A stretch of DNA of 64,000 nt from Halapricum hydrolyticum (GCF_025517535.1 NZ_JAOPKC010000011.1:1-64000), one strand, 5' to 3'; numbered from the stretch's first letter, positions 33,567 to 42,588 are shown. The notes: generated from the letters alone by a model not told the origin. Translations and numbers: made by a program.

Positions 33567-33845
33567 ATGGTCGAGAACGTCATCTGGCCCGCGGCCCTCG
33601 ACGCGACCCTGACCCGCAGCGAGGGGCGACGGGTCGCCGAGGATCTGGCCGTCCCGGAACCGACGGTCGAGGAGATCGCCAAAGCCGTCCAGCAGGTGGG
33701 CTACGACGCCCGGATCGAACGCGACAAGACCTATCCTCGCGAGCACGAACCGCGCGGACGGGTCGTCGTCACGAACGCCGACGACGCGACCAAGAGCGAC
33801 CTCCTGGGGGCCGTCGCAGCCTATCTCCAGGTCCTTCGCGAATGA
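33567..33845 (+). CDS. srp19: Signal recognition particle 19 kDa protein
   Basis: A 92-residue protein that binds helices 6 and 8 of 7S RNA and aids SRP54 assembly. It starts MVENVIWPAALDATLTRSEG, has the GRRVAEDLAV basic patch, and ends with a KSDLLGAVAAYLQ helix. These are hallmarks of archaeal SRP19. The 7S RNA gene itself is not in this window. The gene overlaps the following gar1 by 1-4 bp. Confidence 0.92.
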   Translation: MVENVIWPAALDATLTRSEGRRVAEDLAVPEPTVEEIAKAVQQVGYDARIERDKTYPREHEPRGRVVVTNADDATKSDLLGAVAAYLQVLRE

Positions 33846-34075
33846 TGCAACGCGCCGGCACCGTCGAAGACGTCGCCCAGAGCGTCGCCGTCGTGCGCTG
33901 TCCCGACGAGGGACATCCCGATCTCGGGACGGCGCTGCTTGACCAGAACCTCGATACGGTGGGCCGGGTCGTCGACGTGTTCGGTCCTGTCGAGCGACCG
34001 TTCCTGGCGGTCTCGCCCGACGACGGCGTGCGCCTCGCTCCGCTCCTCGGGGCGGTCCTGTACTACCGCGAGTAG
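33842..34075 (+). CDS. gar1: H/ACA ribonucleoprotein subunit Gar1
   Basis: A 77-residue protein (an alternative start at 33845 gives 76) that forms the beta-barrel of archaeal Gar1. It contains GTVEDVAQSVAVVRCPDEGH, the L-D-x-N strand LLDQNLDTVGRVVDVFGPV and PFLAVSP. Gar1 binds Cbf5 and promotes turnover of the pseudouridylation guide complex. It overlaps srp19, so the pair is an operon of small RNP proteins, as in many haloarchaea. Confidence 0.9.
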   Translation: MMQRAGTVEDVAQSVAVVRCPDEGHPDLGTALLDQNLDTVGRVVDVFGPVERPFLAVSPDDGVRLAPLLGAVLYYRE

Positions 34076-34253
34076 CGAAACCGAGAGATAGCCCGCGAGA
34101 CAGCCCGGACAGGTCTTCGAGACATCTGTTCCCGTTGCGCGTCGCGTATGCAATGCTGTCAGCTGACGGCCTGTTCTGTCGGACCCATCCCCCGCAGTTC
34201 CGCCAGCGGATCGTGACGGCGGAGTTATCTGTTCTGGCCGCGACTCCCTCTGC

Positions 34254-35357
34254 ATGGCAAACGCGGTTCCATATGTGGACGACCTCTGGTCGTGGATCCT
34301 CTCCCTCCCGCGATGGCAGGGATTTCTGTTGCTGGTGTTGGCGACGGTCCTGTTAGCGAAAGCCATTCAGGTCGGGGGAGACGTGCTGATCAGGCGGGTT
34401 ACCCGTCGGATCCCGACAGACGTCGACGACGTCATCTTCGAGACGATCCATCCGCCGCTGTACGCCACAGTCGTCCTGACGGGCGGATACCTCGCCGTGC
34501 TCGTGCTCGGGATGGCACCCGACGTCAACGCTCAGGTCGAGGCGCTGATCCTGTCGATCCTGGCGGTGATGTGGGCGCTGACGCTGACTCGAGTCGGCCG
34601 GAAGGTCTCGAACGAACTCACCGAGAACAGCCACGTCAACACGCAGGTCGTCCCGATCTTCCAGAACGTCTGGAGCGTGATCGTCGTCGCCGTGACGATC
34701 TACCTCCTGCTCGCGCTGTGGAGCATCGACCCGACGCCGTTCCTCGCCAGCGCGGGGATCATCGGTATCGTCATCGGTTTCGCGGCCAGAGACACCATTG
34801 CGAACTTCTTCGGCTCGATCGCCCTCTACTTCGACGGGACCTACAAAGTCGGCGACTACATCGTCCTCGAGACGGGCGAGCGCGGCCGCGTCGAGGACAT
34901 CTCGATCCGATCGACGGTGATCCGGACCCGTGACGACATGCTCGTCACAGTACCGAACAGCGTCCTCAACTCTGCGCGGATCATCAACGAATCGACGCCC
35001 GACCGCGAGCGCCGCGTCCGAATCGAGATCGGCGTCGCCTACGGGAGCGACACCGACGAAGTCGAGGGGACGCTCCTGGCCGTGGCCGACGAGGAAGCAC
35101 TGGTGATCGACCGACCCAAACCCCGAGTCCGCCTGCGCTCGTTCGGTGACTCCGCGTTGCAGTACGAACTGCTGTGCTGGGTCAACGACCCCGTCCTCCG
35201 GGGGCGAGCGACTCACAAACTCAATACCGGAGTCTACAACGCGCTCCGGGCGGCCGACATCGAGATTCCGTTCCCCCAGCGGGTGGTGACGTTCTCCGAA
35301 GGAGACAGGGAGTCGCCGCCTACGACGGACCAGTTCGGTGAAGTCGACACCGAATGA
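34254..35357 (+). CDS. Small-conductance mechanosensitive channel (MscS family)
   Basis: A 367-residue membrane protein. Four or five hydrophobic helices cover about 15-170. The pore-lining helix/TM3 region is PTPFLASAGIIGIVIGFAARD (shortened: residues about 160-181), followed by the beta domain with GSIALYFDGTYKVGDYIVL (about 188-206) and the VPNSVLNSARIIN strand. The C-terminal alpha/beta vestibule ends near residue 345. It opens on membrane tension to release ions during osmotic downshock. It stands alone and precedes the protease gene by 87 bp. Confidence 0.92.
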   Translation: MANAVPYVDDLWSWILSLPRWQGFLLLVLATVLLAKAIQVGGDVLIRRVTRRIPTDVDDVIFETIHPPLYATVVLTGGYLAVLVLGMAPDVNAQVEALILSILAVMWALTLTRVGRKVSNELTENSHVNTQVVPIFQNVWSVIVVAVTIYLLLALWSIDPTPFLASAGIIGIVIGFAARDTIANFFGSIALYFDGTYKVGDYIVLETGERGRVEDISIRSTVIRTRDDMLVTVPNSVLNSARIINESTPDRERRVRIEIGVAYGSDTDEVEGTLLAVADEEALVIDRPKPRVRLRSFGDSALQYELLCWVNDPVLRGRATHKLNTGVYNALRAADIEIPFPQRVVTFSEGDRESPPTTDQFGEVDTE

Positions 35358-35444
35358 TGTGTTAACTCGATATGCTGCATGCGCGCAACGTCTCCCCGAT
35401 CGCGACTCGCAGGTGTTATTCGGCTCGCTGTCGGATGGCCGTCC

Positions 35445-36530
35445 ATGGAACAACGGACGCGAGCGGCCGTCGCCGCGCTCGGGATCGCCGCCATCTTCCT
35501 GCTGGTGCAACTGGGCGCACTCGCGCTCGTCGAGCCGTTCGAGCAGGCGGGGCTGCAGGCGACCGAGAATCCGCAAAACGCGACGAACAGCGTCATCTAC
35601 GTCGGCGCGTTGCTGGTCATGACAGGGTTCATGCTGCTGGCGTTCAAGTACGACCTCGACGTCGTGATCCGAGGGCTGGTCGTCTTCGTCGGCGGATACA
35701 TCGGCTTCATCGTCCTCGCGTCGATCGTCCCGGCATCGGTCGTTCCCGTCGCAGGGGCCAGCGCGCTCGCCTGGGCGGCCGCGGGCGCAATCGTCCTCGG
35801 ACTCCTCGTCCATCCCGAGTGGTACGTCATCGACGCCGCCGGGATCGTGATGGGGGCCGGCGCGGCGGGGCTGTTCGGGATCTCTTTCGGCGTGCTCCCG
35901 GCGCTTCTGTTGCTCGGCGCGCTGGCAGTGTACGACGCGATCAGCGTCTACGGGACCGAACACATGCTCACGCTCGCCGAGGGTGTGATGGACCTGCGGA
36001 TTCCTGTCGTGCTGGTCGTCCCGCTGACGCTGTCGTACTCGTTTCTGGAAGCAGACGCGCCCGACAGCGTCTCCGAGGCGGACGCGACGGATAGCATCAC
36101 CGAGGCGGACGGCTCGGGAGAGGGAGGCGAAAATCCGGAGGACAGGCCGGATTCCGATGGCGAGTCTGATCGCGAAGAGACAGACGGGGAGTCGGATGCC
36201 GAATCCAGCGAGGAGGCGCTCGACAGAGAGGCGCTGTTCATCGGCCTCGGCGACGCCGTGATCCCGACCGTGCTGGTCGCGAGCGCGGCCGCGTTTGCCC
36301 CCGAAGCGGTTCCGGACGTCGTCGCCGGCGGGCTCGCGATCCCGGCGACGGCCGCCGGCGCGATGGTCGGGACGTTCGTCGGGCTCGCTATCTTGCTCCG
36401 GATGGTCCTTCGCGGGCGTGCACACGCCGGACTCCCGCTGCTCAACGGCGGCGCGATCGCCGGCTACCTTCTGGCTGCGGTGGCGAGCGGGCTCTCGCTC
36501 GCACAGGCGATCGGACTCGCGGGCGTCTGA
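35445..36530 (+). CDS. Presenilin-like A22-family intramembrane aspartyl protease
   Basis: A 361-residue protein with about nine membrane helices. The two catalytic aspartates are D164 in the VYDAISVYGTEHM motif and D270 in the GLGDAVIP motif, separated by an acidic, low-complexity cytoplasmic loop (about 201-260) of the usual presenilin type. The C-terminal P-A-L-like site is represented by AGLPLLNGG. It probably cleaves membrane-spanning peptides such as signal peptides or lipoprotein anchors. The start is the ATG at 35445; the upstream extension to 35379 is not conserved. Confidence 0.9.
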   Translation: MEQRTRAAVAALGIAAIFLLVQLGALALVEPFEQAGLQATENPQNATNSVIYVGALLVMTGFMLLAFKYDLDVVIRGLVVFVGGYIGFIVLASIVPASVVPVAGASALAWAAAGAIVLGLLVHPEWYVIDAAGIVMGAGAAGLFGISFGVLPALLLLGALAVYDAISVYGTEHMLTLAEGVMDLRIPVVLVVPLTLSYSFLEADAPDSVSEADATDSITEADGSGEGGENPEDRPDSDGESDREETDGESDAESSEEALDREALFIGLGDAVIPTVLVASAAAFAPEAVPDVVAGGLAIPATAAGAMVGTFVGLAILLRMVLRGRAHAGLPLLNGGAIAGYLLAAVASGLSLAQAIGLAGV

Positions 36531-36534
36531 TCCC

Positions 36535-36580
36535 TCGCTTCGCTCGCCGGCGCCTAGTCCATCGCTTCGCTCGCCGGCGC
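36535..36580. repeat. 19-bp direct repeat spaced at 27 bp at a gene 3' end
   Basis: The sequence tcgcttcgctcgccggcgc occurs at 36535-36553 and 36562-36580. The right copy encodes the C-terminal residues of the ornithine-cyclodeaminase family protein (complement). The left copy lies between its stop and the stop of the presenilin-like gene. Confidence 0.9.
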
Positions 36581-37549
36581 GAACGTGATCGTCTGCCCCA
36601 GGTCGTCGCGATCAACTGCCGTTTCGTAGAGCATGTGAGCGGCGGCGACAGTTTCGATGGCCGTCCCGCCGCTGTCGAAGACCGTGATGTCGTCGTCGCT
36701 GGTGCGGCCGGGCGCGTTTCCGGCGACGACCTCACCCAGTTCCGCGTGGACGTGGTCGTCACCGATCGCTCCGTCCTCGCGAGCCTGGATGTACGCCCCG
36801 GCGTCCTGTTCGGTCCGCGCGCGCAGGTCAGGGACGTACGTTGCCCGTGCGACCGCTGTCGCGTCGAGTTCGCGACGCTCGGGGTGGTACTGACCCATCG
36901 CCGTCACGTGCGTGCCGGGTTCGAGCCGGTCACCGTCAAAGAGTGGTTCGCTGGATCGGGTCGCGGTGATGACGACGTCGGCGTTTTCGAGGACGGCCGC
37001 GGGCGAGGCGACGGCAGCGACGGTCGCGTCGAGTTCGGCGTTCATCTCGGCGGCGAACGTTTCGCGGTGGTCGGGCGTCGGGGAGTAGACGGCCACGCGA
37101 TCGAGGTCGCGGACGGTTGCCGTCGCCCGGAGCTGTCCCCGTGCCTGCGTGCCGCTGCCGAACAGTCCGACCGTACTGGCGTCCTCACGGGCGAGCGCGT
37201 CCACGCCGACGGCCCCGGCTGCGCCGGTCTTGTAGGGGTTGAGATGTGCCCCGTCGAAGACTGCCAGCGGCTGTCCCGACTGGGAATCGTACAGCGGCAA
37301 CACGAAGTGGGCGTCCCCGTCGCCGAATCCGGCGGCGTAGGTGTACCCGCCCATCGCACCCGTCTCCGGGAGGACCGCGAGATACCCCGTCAATAGCCCT
37401 GGCGGATCCTCGTTGGTCAGTGCGGTCCGTGGCTCGGCCGGTGCGCCCTCGCCGCGCTGGCGATACCCCTCGCGAACGGCCGTGACGTACTCGGCCGGCG
37501 TCGCGAGTCCACGCGTCTCGCTGCTCCGGTAGAACGGTATCTCGATCAT
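36554..37549 (-). CDS. Ornithine cyclodeaminase/mu-crystallin family protein
   Basis: A 331-residue NAD(P)-dependent enzyme. The nucleotide fold shows VGLFGSGTQARGQLRA (about 127-142), followed by VAVYSPT. The N-terminal part has the substrate-side NPYKTGAAGAVGV motif (about 104-116) with the conserved Lys. Family members include ornithine cyclodeaminase, alanine dehydrogenase and delta-1-pyrroline reductases. The substrate is not determinable from the sequence. It is convergent with the protease gene, and its 3' end is part of a short duplication. Confidence 0.88.
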   Translation of the reverse strand: MIEIPFYRSSETRGLATPAEYVTAVREGYRQRGEGAPAEPRTALTNEDPPGLLTGYLAVLPETGAMGGYTYAAGFGDGDAHFVLPLYDSQSGQPLAVFDGAHLNPYKTGAAGAVGVDALAREDASTVGLFGSGTQARGQLRATATVRDLDRVAVYSPTPDHRETFAAEMNAELDATVAAVASPAAVLENADVVITATRSSEPLFDGDRLEPGTHVTAMGQYHPERRELDATAVARATYVPDLRARTEQDAGAYIQAREDGAIGDDHVHAELGEVVAGNAPGRTSDDDITVFDSGGTAIETVAAAHMLYETAVDRDDLGQTITFAPASEAMD

Positions 37550-37890
37550 CTTGCGACTGTTGGCCTCCCATCCTTGTAGGTGTAGTCCCGTTCGGGAAAC
37601 CGGCCAGGTGTCGTGCCGTCGATCCGGGAGCCGTCGGTGACGGTCAGCGCGGCACGAGACCGATTATCGAGCGCGATAACGGGCGTAGCGGTCGAAAAGA
37701 AAGCTATATCTGCGAGGACTAACGGACAACCGCCGACATAGAAGATCAGCCACCCGATCGTCGAGATCCGTCTCGAAACCGTCCGAAACTACTGTTTTAT
37801 CGAATGATAATTTGGGGAGAGCGCTTATACGGGAAGAGAGACGAGTTGTGGATGGAGGCAGTGAGACGGAAACCCCGTCCACGACGCACA
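37550..37890. promoter_or_regulatory. Intergenic region between divergent genes
   Basis: About 341 bp. It contains the AT-rich segment tttatcgaatgataattt near 37795-37812, but this is too far from the next ATG (37891) for a leaderless promoter. A cttatacg TATA-like stretch lies near 37826-37833. Open frames here (37664-37969 minus, upstream of 37891 plus) look random. No RNA or repeat was recognised. Confidence 0.35.
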
Positions 37891-38061
37891 ATGAGCGGCA
37901 ATGCCACGGACAACACGGACGGGCCGGTGACGGACGACGACCAGTCTCAGCGATGCGCCGAGTTGACACTCGATGACGACGCGTTCGTCATCTACGATCG
38001 GGAGAACCATCAGGCCTGGATCCAGTCGACCGTGGCGGTCCCGATCGAAGATTATCGGTAG
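37891..38061 (+). CDS. Small haloarchaeal protein (DUF7331-like)
   Basis: A 56-residue soluble acidic protein with a Thr/Asp-rich N-terminus. A C-terminal part follows with strands LTLDDDAFVIYDRENHQAWI and QSTVAVPI. The pattern of an Asp-rich strand followed by YD-x-EN-x-x-AW-I-x-S matches a haloarchaeal family of unknown function. The start at 37891 is chosen because it gives the family N-terminus. It is convergent with the DUF3054 gene. Confidence 0.75.
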   Translation: MSGNATDNTDGPVTDDDQSQRCAELTLDDDAFVIYDRENHQAWIQSTVAVPIEDYR

Positions 38062-38092
38062 GCATCCCCAGTGGACGATCGTTTTCTGCCGA

Positions 38093-38515
38093 CTACTCGC
38101 CGTACAGCAGCGCCATCGCCGTCCGCCAGGGGACCAGCAGCACGAGTCCGACGGCCATCGAGACGGCGACGAACGAGAGCTGAACGCCACCGCGGACGAA
38201 CGGCAGCGCCCGGATCGCCATCGCGATCAGGACCGCCATGATCCAGGCGGGGGTCGTCCAGGAGATCGCCCGCAAGGGAAACTTCCAGGCGTCAGTCGTA
38301 TAGAGTCCGCCGACGAACGTCGCGATCACCCAGCCGAGCAGAAACGGAACGAACGCTTCGACGGCCCGAACCGGGTACTCCCACGGCGGGGAACCGTGCG
38401 TTATCTCACCGATCGCGACGAACAGTGCAATCAAGGCGACGTCACCGAAGGCGACCAGCACGGACAGTCGCGTCCGATCGACCCGGCGATCGAGCTCATC
38501 GACCACCTGTGACAT
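38093..38515 (-). CDS. DUF3054 family membrane protein
   Basis: A 140-residue protein with four hydrophobic helices (about 18-38, 50-72, 88-108 and 118-136). The conserved DVALIALFVAIGEITHG start and the GLYTTDAWKFPLRAISWTTPAW loop are typical of DUF3054, an uncharacterised membrane family of archaea and actinobacteria. The frame stays open upstream to 38794, but that part overlaps the methyltransferase gene and lacks similarity. Confidence 0.87.
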   Translation of the reverse strand: MSQVVDELDRRVDRTRLSVLVAFGDVALIALFVAIGEITHGSPPWEYPVRAVEAFVPFLLGWVIATFVGGLYTTDAWKFPLRAISWTTPAWIMAVLIAMAIRALPFVRGGVQLSFVAVSMAVGLVLLVPWRTAMALLYGE

Positions 38516-38538
38516 ATCTGACCTCTCGAACGCCGGGC

Positions 38539-39114
38539 CTATGTGCCTTCGCGTTTCGGGACGACCGCCGCGACCGTGTACCCGAACCCACCCTCGATGA
38601 GGTGGGTCTCGAACCCCACGTCTTCGAGCTGCTGCCGGAGTTGGGCGGGCGAGACGAACGCCGAGTCGAACCCGACGAGTCGCTCGCCGAACGCCAGCAC
38701 CCGACCCGGGACGGTCGTCGGGTCGAAGTCGCTGATCACGAGCACGCCACCCGGCGCAAGCACGCGATACGCCTCCTCGAAGACGGTGTCCCACTCGTAG
38801 ATGTGATGGAGCGCGTCGACGATCGTGATCGCGTCGACGGCGTCGGTCGCGAGCGGGAGTCGTCCGGCGTCGCCCTGGACGCTCGGGAGCGTCGTCTGCG
38901 CCAGCATGCCACGGGATGCGTCGAGCACGAACCGACGTTCGACGCCGAGTGCTCGCGCCGCGCGCCCGGTCCCGCCACCGACGTCGACCAGGCGTTCGAC
39001 GGGTCGTCCGGCGTGTTCGAGTCCGCGAGAGAGGGCAGTCGCCTTCGCGCCAGGCATAAACAGATCGTAGTAGCGCGCGAACCGGTCGAAGAGAGCGACG
39101 TCGCCAGTGGACAT
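38539..39114 (-). CDS. SAM-dependent methyltransferase (class I)
   Basis: A 191-residue protein of the methyltransferase-11 type. Motif I is LVDVGGGTGRAARAL (about 42-56), motif post-I VLDASRGML, and motif II is seen in AVDAITIVDALHHI. A C-terminal strand-rich part ends FGYTVAAVVPKRE. It resembles ubiquinone/menaquinone-biosynthesis-like methyltransferases, and the substrate is unknown. It lies upstream of the DUF3054 gene with 23 bp between, suggesting cotranscription. The start at 39114 overlaps nothing; the longer upstream frame crosses the GNAT gene. Confidence 0.87.
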   Translation of the reverse strand: MSTGDVALFDRFARYYDLFMPGAKATALSRGLEHAGRPVERLVDVGGGTGRAARALGVERRFVLDASRGMLAQTTLPSVQGDAGRLPLATDAVDAITIVDALHHIYEWDTVFEEAYRVLAPGGVLVISDFDPTTVPGRVLAFGERLVGFDSAFVSPAQLRQQLEDVGFETHLIEGGFGYTVAAVVPKREGT

Positions 39115-39189
39115 ACGACAGAGAGGGCCCGGACGAGCAAAAGGGACGCGGAGCAGTACGTCTTTGCCGCCGGAGGGCCTGGCGGGCGT

Positions 39190-39714
39190 ATGGAGTTCGA
39201 ACTGCTCGGCTGGCCCGCTGACGGACCGACGCTGCGGCTCGACTACGAGCAGTTCAGCTACGCCGGGAAGTTCGTCATGTCTTCGACCGGTAAGGCCGTC
39301 GTTCGCGAGGCCGACGAGATCGTCGCCGCGGCGGCGTTCGACGCCGACCGGACAGACGACTCGACGCTTCGGATCCGGTACGTGACGGTGCGGCGCGACC
39401 GACGGAGCGAGGGGATCGGCTCGCGGCTGCTCCGGACGGTCCGTGGTCGGGCCGCTGACCACGGCTTCGATCGGGTCGTGGCCGCCGTAAACAATCCCTT
39501 CGCCTACGAGGCCGCCTCGAAGGCCGGGTTCGGCTACACGGGCGAGCAGACGGGGCTGACCGAACGCGTCATGGCCTGGCCCGACCCGGACCGGGAGACA
39601 CGGTACCGGGAAGGGATGGAAAGCTTCCGCGAGGACGACCTCGAACCGGACGCGGTCGCGTTCGTCGATTCCCGCGAGACGGCCCCGTCGGTCGTCGACC
39701 CGTTCCCCGGGTGA
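39190..39714 (+). CDS. GNAT-family N-acetyltransferase
   Basis: A 174-residue protein with the GNAT acetyl-CoA binding pattern LRIRYVTVRRDRRSEGIGSR (about 60-79), where the R-x-E-G-I-G-S loop binds the pyrophosphate. The helix ends with LLRTV, and the FDRVVAAVNNPFAYEAASKAGF segment follows. It could acetylate a small molecule or a protein N-terminus. It is divergent from the methyltransferase gene. An acidic tail ends at VVDPFPG. Confidence 0.85.
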   Translation: MEFELLGWPADGPTLRLDYEQFSYAGKFVMSSTGKAVVREADEIVAAAAFDADRTDDSTLRIRYVTVRRDRRSEGIGSRLLRTVRGRAADHGFDRVVAAVNNPFAYEAASKAGFGYTGEQTGLTERVMAWPDPDRETRYREGMESFREDDLEPDAVAFVDSRETAPSVVDPFPG

Positions 39715-39731
39715 AGCGCGCGCTACGGGCG

Positions 39732-40337
39732 TTAGTCCATCGCGTCTTCGTCGATCGGTGCCGACTCGAACAGCCGCGAACCACACCCGTCACAGTCGAC
39801 CGCCGCGACCTGGTAGCTGCCACAGCAGGACTCGACGGTCTTCGTGTCGAAGACGACCTCTGTCCCGCACTCGGGACAAATCTCCAGGAACAGCCGCAGC
39901 CCCTTCAGGAGGCGACTCCGGTCGGCGACCGGCAGCTCGTGCCACGCCTGGAGTCGGTCCTCGAGCAACCGAGCGGCGGCCAGGTCCGCGTAGAAGGCGG
40001 CCTCCGACTCCAGTGAGCCGATGAGGGCGCCGTCGATCGTGATGCGGAAGGCGTCGTTGACGGCCTCGAGTTCGACTTCTCCGTCCGAATCGATCCCCAT
40101 GACGTCGACCAGTTCCTGCCTGTTGGCGTCTTCGTCGGCTTTTACGTCCTGGATCTCTGCCTGCCAGGCCTCGTTGAACGTCGAGGTGACCTGCAGGTCG
40201 CCCGAGGACGCCTCCTCGAGAGCCCCTGCCGCGAGCAGTTCGGCCTCGGGATCCTCGACTCTCGGACCCTCGGTAGCCCCCCCATCGGTTCGAACAGGTT
40301 GTCGTGACGATCCCGAACGTCGATCTCGATCCGTCAT
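39732..40337 (-). CDS. Haloarchaeal protein with C-terminal zinc-ribbon-like Cys cluster
   Basis: A 201-residue protein. The N-terminal 45 residues are low-complexity. The centre (about 50-145) is mainly helical with an FRITIDGALIG strand pair. The C-terminus has ICPECGTEVVFDTKTVESCC and CDGCGSRLFE, i.e. Cys at about 154, 157, 170, 171, 181 and 184. This looks like a zinc ribbon with an extra CC pair. No function is known. It is convergent with the GNAT gene. Confidence 0.75.
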   Translation of the reverse strand: MTDRDRRSGSSRQPVRTDGGATEGPRVEDPEAELLAAGALEEASSGDLQVTSTFNEAWQAEIQDVKADEDANRQELVDVMGIDSDGEVELEAVNDAFRITIDGALIGSLESEAAFYADLAAARLLEDRLQAWHELPVADRSRLLKGLRLFLEICPECGTEVVFDTKTVESCCGSYQVAAVDCDGCGSRLFESAPIDEDAMD

Positions 40338-40482
40338 ATGCGTCGGATTGAACGCCCACTCTTGTAAGTTAATCCTCTTTACCGGAATTTCGAGGCGAAG
40401 GCCTGCGCTTCAGCGCCGGGTAGATGGCAACAGTGGGCCTGCGTCAGGGGATTCAAGCCGCTGTCCGTCCTACAGTCGATCG

Positions 40483-41463
40483 ATGGGAAACGCAGCGCTC
40501 CGCGAGTTGGCGGTCATCGAGGACGTTCCGTTCGCCGACCTGCAGGGTTCGGTCGTCGCCGTGGACGCCCACAACTGGCTGTATCGGTATCTGACGACGA
40601 CGGTGAAGTGGACGCGCGACGAGATCTACACGACGAGCGACGGCGAGGAGGTCGCCAATCTCGTCGGCGTCGTGCAAGGGATCCCGAGGTTCTTCGAGCA
40701 CGACCTGACGCCGGTGTTCGTCTTCGACGGCGCGGTCACCGAGCTGAAAGACGACGAGGTGCAACAGCGACGCGAGAAACGCGAGGCCGCCGAGCAGCGC
40801 CTCGAAGAGGCGCGCGAGCGCGGCGACGAACTCGCCGTTGCACGCCTGGAGAGTCGAACGCAGCGGCTGACCGAGACGATCGTCGAGACGACCCGCGAGT
40901 TGCTCGAACTGCTGGACGTGCCGATCGTCGACGCCCCCGCGGAGGGCGAGGCCCAGGCGGCCGTGATGGCTCGCCGCGGCGACGTCGATTACGCCGGCAC
41001 GGAAGACTACGACGCCCTGCTGTTCGGCGCACCGCTGACGCTCCGGCAGTTGACCAGCAAGGGCGATCCCGAGCTGATGGTCCTGGACGCGACGCTTTCC
41101 GAACACGATCTCACCTGGGAGCAGTTGATCGACGTCGCGATCCTCTGTGGCACCGACTTCAACGACGGCGTCTCCGGCTACGGGCCGAAGACGTCAGTCA
41201 AAGCGATCAGGGAGCACGGTGATCTGTGGGGCGTCATCGAGGCCGAAGGTCTCCAGATCGAGAACGCCGACAGGATCAGACAGCTCTTTCGCGACCCGCC
41301 GGTCGTCGAGACACCGGAGCTAGATCTCGATATCTCGCCCGACGTGGACGCGGCCCGCGAGTACGTCACCGAGACGTGGGAAGTCGATCCCGAGGAGGTC
41401 GAGCGCGGGTTCGATCGGATCGAGGAGTCGCAGGTCCAGACTGGCCTCGACCGGTGGTCGTGA
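40483..41463 (+). CDS. fen: Flap endonuclease 1
   Basis: A 326-residue structure-specific nuclease that removes 5' flaps in replication and repair. The N-terminal start MGNAALRELAVIEDV is typical, with the metal-binding Asp in VVAVDAHNWLYRYL (about 28). The N/I-domain acids are FVFDGAV (about 81) and APAEGEAQAA, followed by DYAGTEDYDALLFG. The helix-hairpin-helix region GTDFNDGVSGYGPKTSVKAI is at about 224-243. The C-terminus QTGLDRWS is a PCNA-interacting (PIP) box with Ser instead of the usual final aromatic residue. Confidence 0.95.
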   Translation: MGNAALRELAVIEDVPFADLQGSVVAVDAHNWLYRYLTTTVKWTRDEIYTTSDGEEVANLVGVVQGIPRFFEHDLTPVFVFDGAVTELKDDEVQQRREKREAAEQRLEEARERGDELAVARLESRTQRLTETIVETTRELLELLDVPIVDAPAEGEAQAAVMARRGDVDYAGTEDYDALLFGAPLTLRQLTSKGDPELMVLDATLSEHDLTWEQLIDVAILCGTDFNDGVSGYGPKTSVKAIREHGDLWGVIEAEGLQIENADRIRQLFRDPPVVETPELDLDISPDVDAAREYVTETWEVDPEEVERGFDRIEESQVQTGLDRWS

Positions 41464-41520
41464 CGGTCGCGGGCTGGCCGGTCGCAACACTCACCAACGG
41501 TCGAAGCCGAACGTAGCCCC

Positions 41521-42564
41521 ATGTACCAGGTGCGTTCCCCCGGCGCGGCGGTCCTGTTCGGCGATCGGACGCCCGACAGCGACGGCTACGCGCTAGCGGT
41601 AGCGACCGATCGATCGACGACGATGGAAGCGAAGCCGGCCGAGGACGTGACCGTCTCTCTCGGAGACGACACGCGGGCGTTTGCGACCGCGGATCCACAG
41701 CCGGCCGGCGACTGGGCGGATCCGATCCGTGGCTGTTACGCCGTACTCGCGGACGCCGGGTTCGAGCCCGGCGGATTCGAGGGAGTCGTCGACGGTGAGC
41801 TGTTCGGGTCGGACGCGACAGAAGGGGGTGTCCCCGCCGACGCAAACGCCACGTCGAGCCTGGAGCTTGCAGTGTTGGCGTTGCTGGGGGCGGCCTACGA
41901 GCTGGACCTCTCGCGTCTGGAGATCGCCCGACTCGCCCGGCGCGTCGAAACCGAGTTTCTCGGACGCGACCGTCCGACCGCCGCGCCGTTCGCGATCGCG
42001 CTCGGGAAAGCCGGCTCGGCGCTCTTTCTGGACGCGGGCGAGGGCACCTACGCCCGGGTCGCCGTGCCGAACGGGCTACAGATACTCACGGCTTCGACTG
42101 GCACGGACTCGCCCGCGCCAGGTGCCGGCGAGGACGGCGACAGCGTCCGGCAGGCACTGGAGGAGCTCGGCGTCGAGTCCTCGCCGGCGGTCGATTTGAC
42201 GATGCTCCCCAGGCTGGACAGTCCCGGAGCCGATCGGCTGGGATATCTCGTCCGGGAGAACGCCCGCGCGAGTCAGGCGGCGACGGCCCTGGACGACGGC
42301 GAACTCGACCGCTTCGGCGAGTTGCTCGATGAAGCACATCACGATCTGGCCGAGAACGTCACTGTGGACGCACCTGGGGCCGAGCAGATCGTCGAGACGG
42401 CAAGAGAACACGGAGCCGACGGTGCGCGAGCGATCGGAGCGGACATCGTCGTGGCGGTCGAGAGCGATCGGGCGCCGGCACTGCTCGAAGCCATCGAGAC
42501 CGGGAACGAGCTCCGGGCGAGGCTAGTCGATCCGGCCGACGGCGTCGTCGTCTCCGAAAAGTAG
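41521..42564 (+). CDS. GHMP kinase-like protein (galactokinase-like)
   Basis: A 347-residue protein that looks like a diverged GHMP kinase. The N-terminal SPGAAVLFGDRTPDSDGYAL resembles the substrate loop. The ATP loop region is GVPADANATSSLELAVLALL (about 103-122) in place of P-x-x-x-G-L-S-S-S. The C-terminal GADGARAIGADIVVAVES resembles motif III. The canonical glycine-rich ATP motif is eroded, so kinase activity is uncertain. It could act on a sugar or an isoprenoid precursor. It starts 57 bp after fen on the same strand. Confidence 0.6.
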   Translation: MYQVRSPGAAVLFGDRTPDSDGYALAVATDRSTTMEAKPAEDVTVSLGDDTRAFATADPQPAGDWADPIRGCYAVLADAGFEPGGFEGVVDGELFGSDATEGGVPADANATSSLELAVLALLGAAYELDLSRLEIARLARRVETEFLGRDRPTAAPFAIALGKAGSALFLDAGEGTYARVAVPNGLQILTASTGTDSPAPGAGEDGDSVRQALEELGVESSPAVDLTMLPRLDSPGADRLGYLVRENARASQAATALDDGELDRFGELLDEAHHDLAENVTVDAPGAEQIVETAREHGADGARAIGADIVVAVESDRAPALLEAIETGNELRARLVDPADGVVVSEK

Positions 42565-42588
42565 GGGATCACATCGGAGCCGCCGATG

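Noticed and set aside
34353..36425. 690-codon minus-strand open frame over MscS and the protease
   Set aside because: It is antisense to two well-supported membrane protein genes and consists of His/Asp/Arg-rich low-complexity sequence.
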